Shown: positions 6,092 to 6,270 of the stretch, in pieces
How the letters are laid out: each line of letters starts with the position of its first letter
Numbering within the stretch: position 1 is the first letter of the stretch
From: RGIG7300 sp045649645
Lineage (GTDB): Bacteria > Bacillota > Clostridia > Oscillospirales > CAG-272
Assembly: GCA_045649645.1 (NCBI GenBank)
Contig: JAZRQH010000133.1
Span: forward strand, 1 to 6,270
Reading direction: 5' to 3'
Length of the DNA: 6,270 bases
The notes under the pieces: model-generated
Told to the model about the DNA's origin: nothing
What the model saw: the letters and a program-made list of their open reading frames with translations, nothing else
The model's database searches: none
Program-made: the position numbers and the translations under genes

Positions 6092-6270
6092 ATGAAATAC
6101 AGAAAACTTGGAAACACAGGTATGACGGCAAGCGAAATATCTCTCGGCTGTGAGCATCTTCAGGGCAAGAGCTATGAGCTGATAAAGGAAGTCATTGATG
6201 CCGCAATAGAAGAGGGCATAAACTACCTCGACGTCTTTATGAGTGAACCGAACGTCCGTACCAATATAGG
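6092..6270 (+). CDS. Aldo/keto reductase-family protein (3' truncated)
   Basis: Only the first 59 full codons are present; the frame runs open off the window end. The opening MKYRKLGNTGMTASEISLGC is the classic first strand of the aldo/keto reductase barrel, followed by a helix (IKEVIDAAIEEGI) and the NYLD strand that carries the conserved active-site Asp (Asp47). In typical members this reads D-T-A-x-x-Y, with the catalytic Tyr five residues after Asp. Here it reads DVFMSEPNVRTNIG, and the Tyr position holds Glu52. This may be a clostridial subgroup with altered chemistry rather than a standard NAD(P)H-dependent carbonyl reductase. The start at 6092 is supported by GGAG at 6082-6085, 6 nt upstream, and by the consensus promoter. 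It is divergent from the GH13 gene. Cofactor, substrate and any C-terminal iron-sulfur domain cannot be judged from this fragment. Confidence 0.88.
   Translation, partial: MKYRKLGNTGMTASEISLGCEHLQGKSYELIKEVIDAAIEEGINYLDVFMSEPNVRTNI

Overview
The window looks like chromosomal DNA from a Gram-positive member of the Clostridia, probably a gut or rumen lineage. The signs are moderate GC, heavy use of CCC for proline, strong AGGAGG-type ribosome binding sites, a consensus vegetative promoter, a lipobox lipoprotein, and proteins of Firmicutes type. This is inferred from style and protein families; no rRNA or other marker gene is present. I see no transposase, CRISPR array, tRNA, phage gene or plasmid gene.

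Positions 1-4315 (+ strand) hold five tightly packed genes that almost certainly form one operon: (1) the 3' part of an SPFH-domain protein with three C-terminal zinc ribbons; (2) a lipoprotein of unknown function; (3) a tail-anchored protein with two N-terminal zinc ribbons; (4) a secreted or membrane-anchored TPM-domain protein; (5) a small cytoplasmic protein of unknown function, DUF6935-like. Gaps are 5 to 12 nt, and at the last three junctions the ribosome binding site abuts the preceding stop codon. Genes 1, 3 and 4 match the types of proteins encoded by ydjI, ydjG and ydjH of the Bacillus subtilis pspA-ydjGHI envelope-stress operon, in which YdjG/YdjH and the SPFH protein YdjI help place PspA at the membrane. 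Here the order differs, a lipoprotein lies inside the group, a DUF6935-like gene closes it, and no pspA is visible. The upstream end is cut off. The inferred role is a membrane-surface stress or maintenance complex.

Positions 4316-4384 separate convergent genes and carry a perfect 10-bp hairpin, probably a terminator shared by both strands. Positions 4385-5932 (- strand) encode a cytoplasmic GH13 enzyme of the alpha-glucosidase/oligosaccharide-hydrolase type with the full catalytic triad. A ribosome binding site shows that its start is the ATG at 5932, not the GTG at 5941.

Positions 5933-6091 are a divergent promoter region. A perfect TTGACA-17-TATAAT promoter faces right toward a truncated aldo/keto reductase-like gene (6092 to the window end). 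A TTGTAA-17-TATAAT promoter faces left toward the GH13 gene. Three copies of a GTATGT/ACATAC hexamer lie among these elements and may be an operator. The reductase-like gene lacks the usual active-site tyrosine in the visible part.
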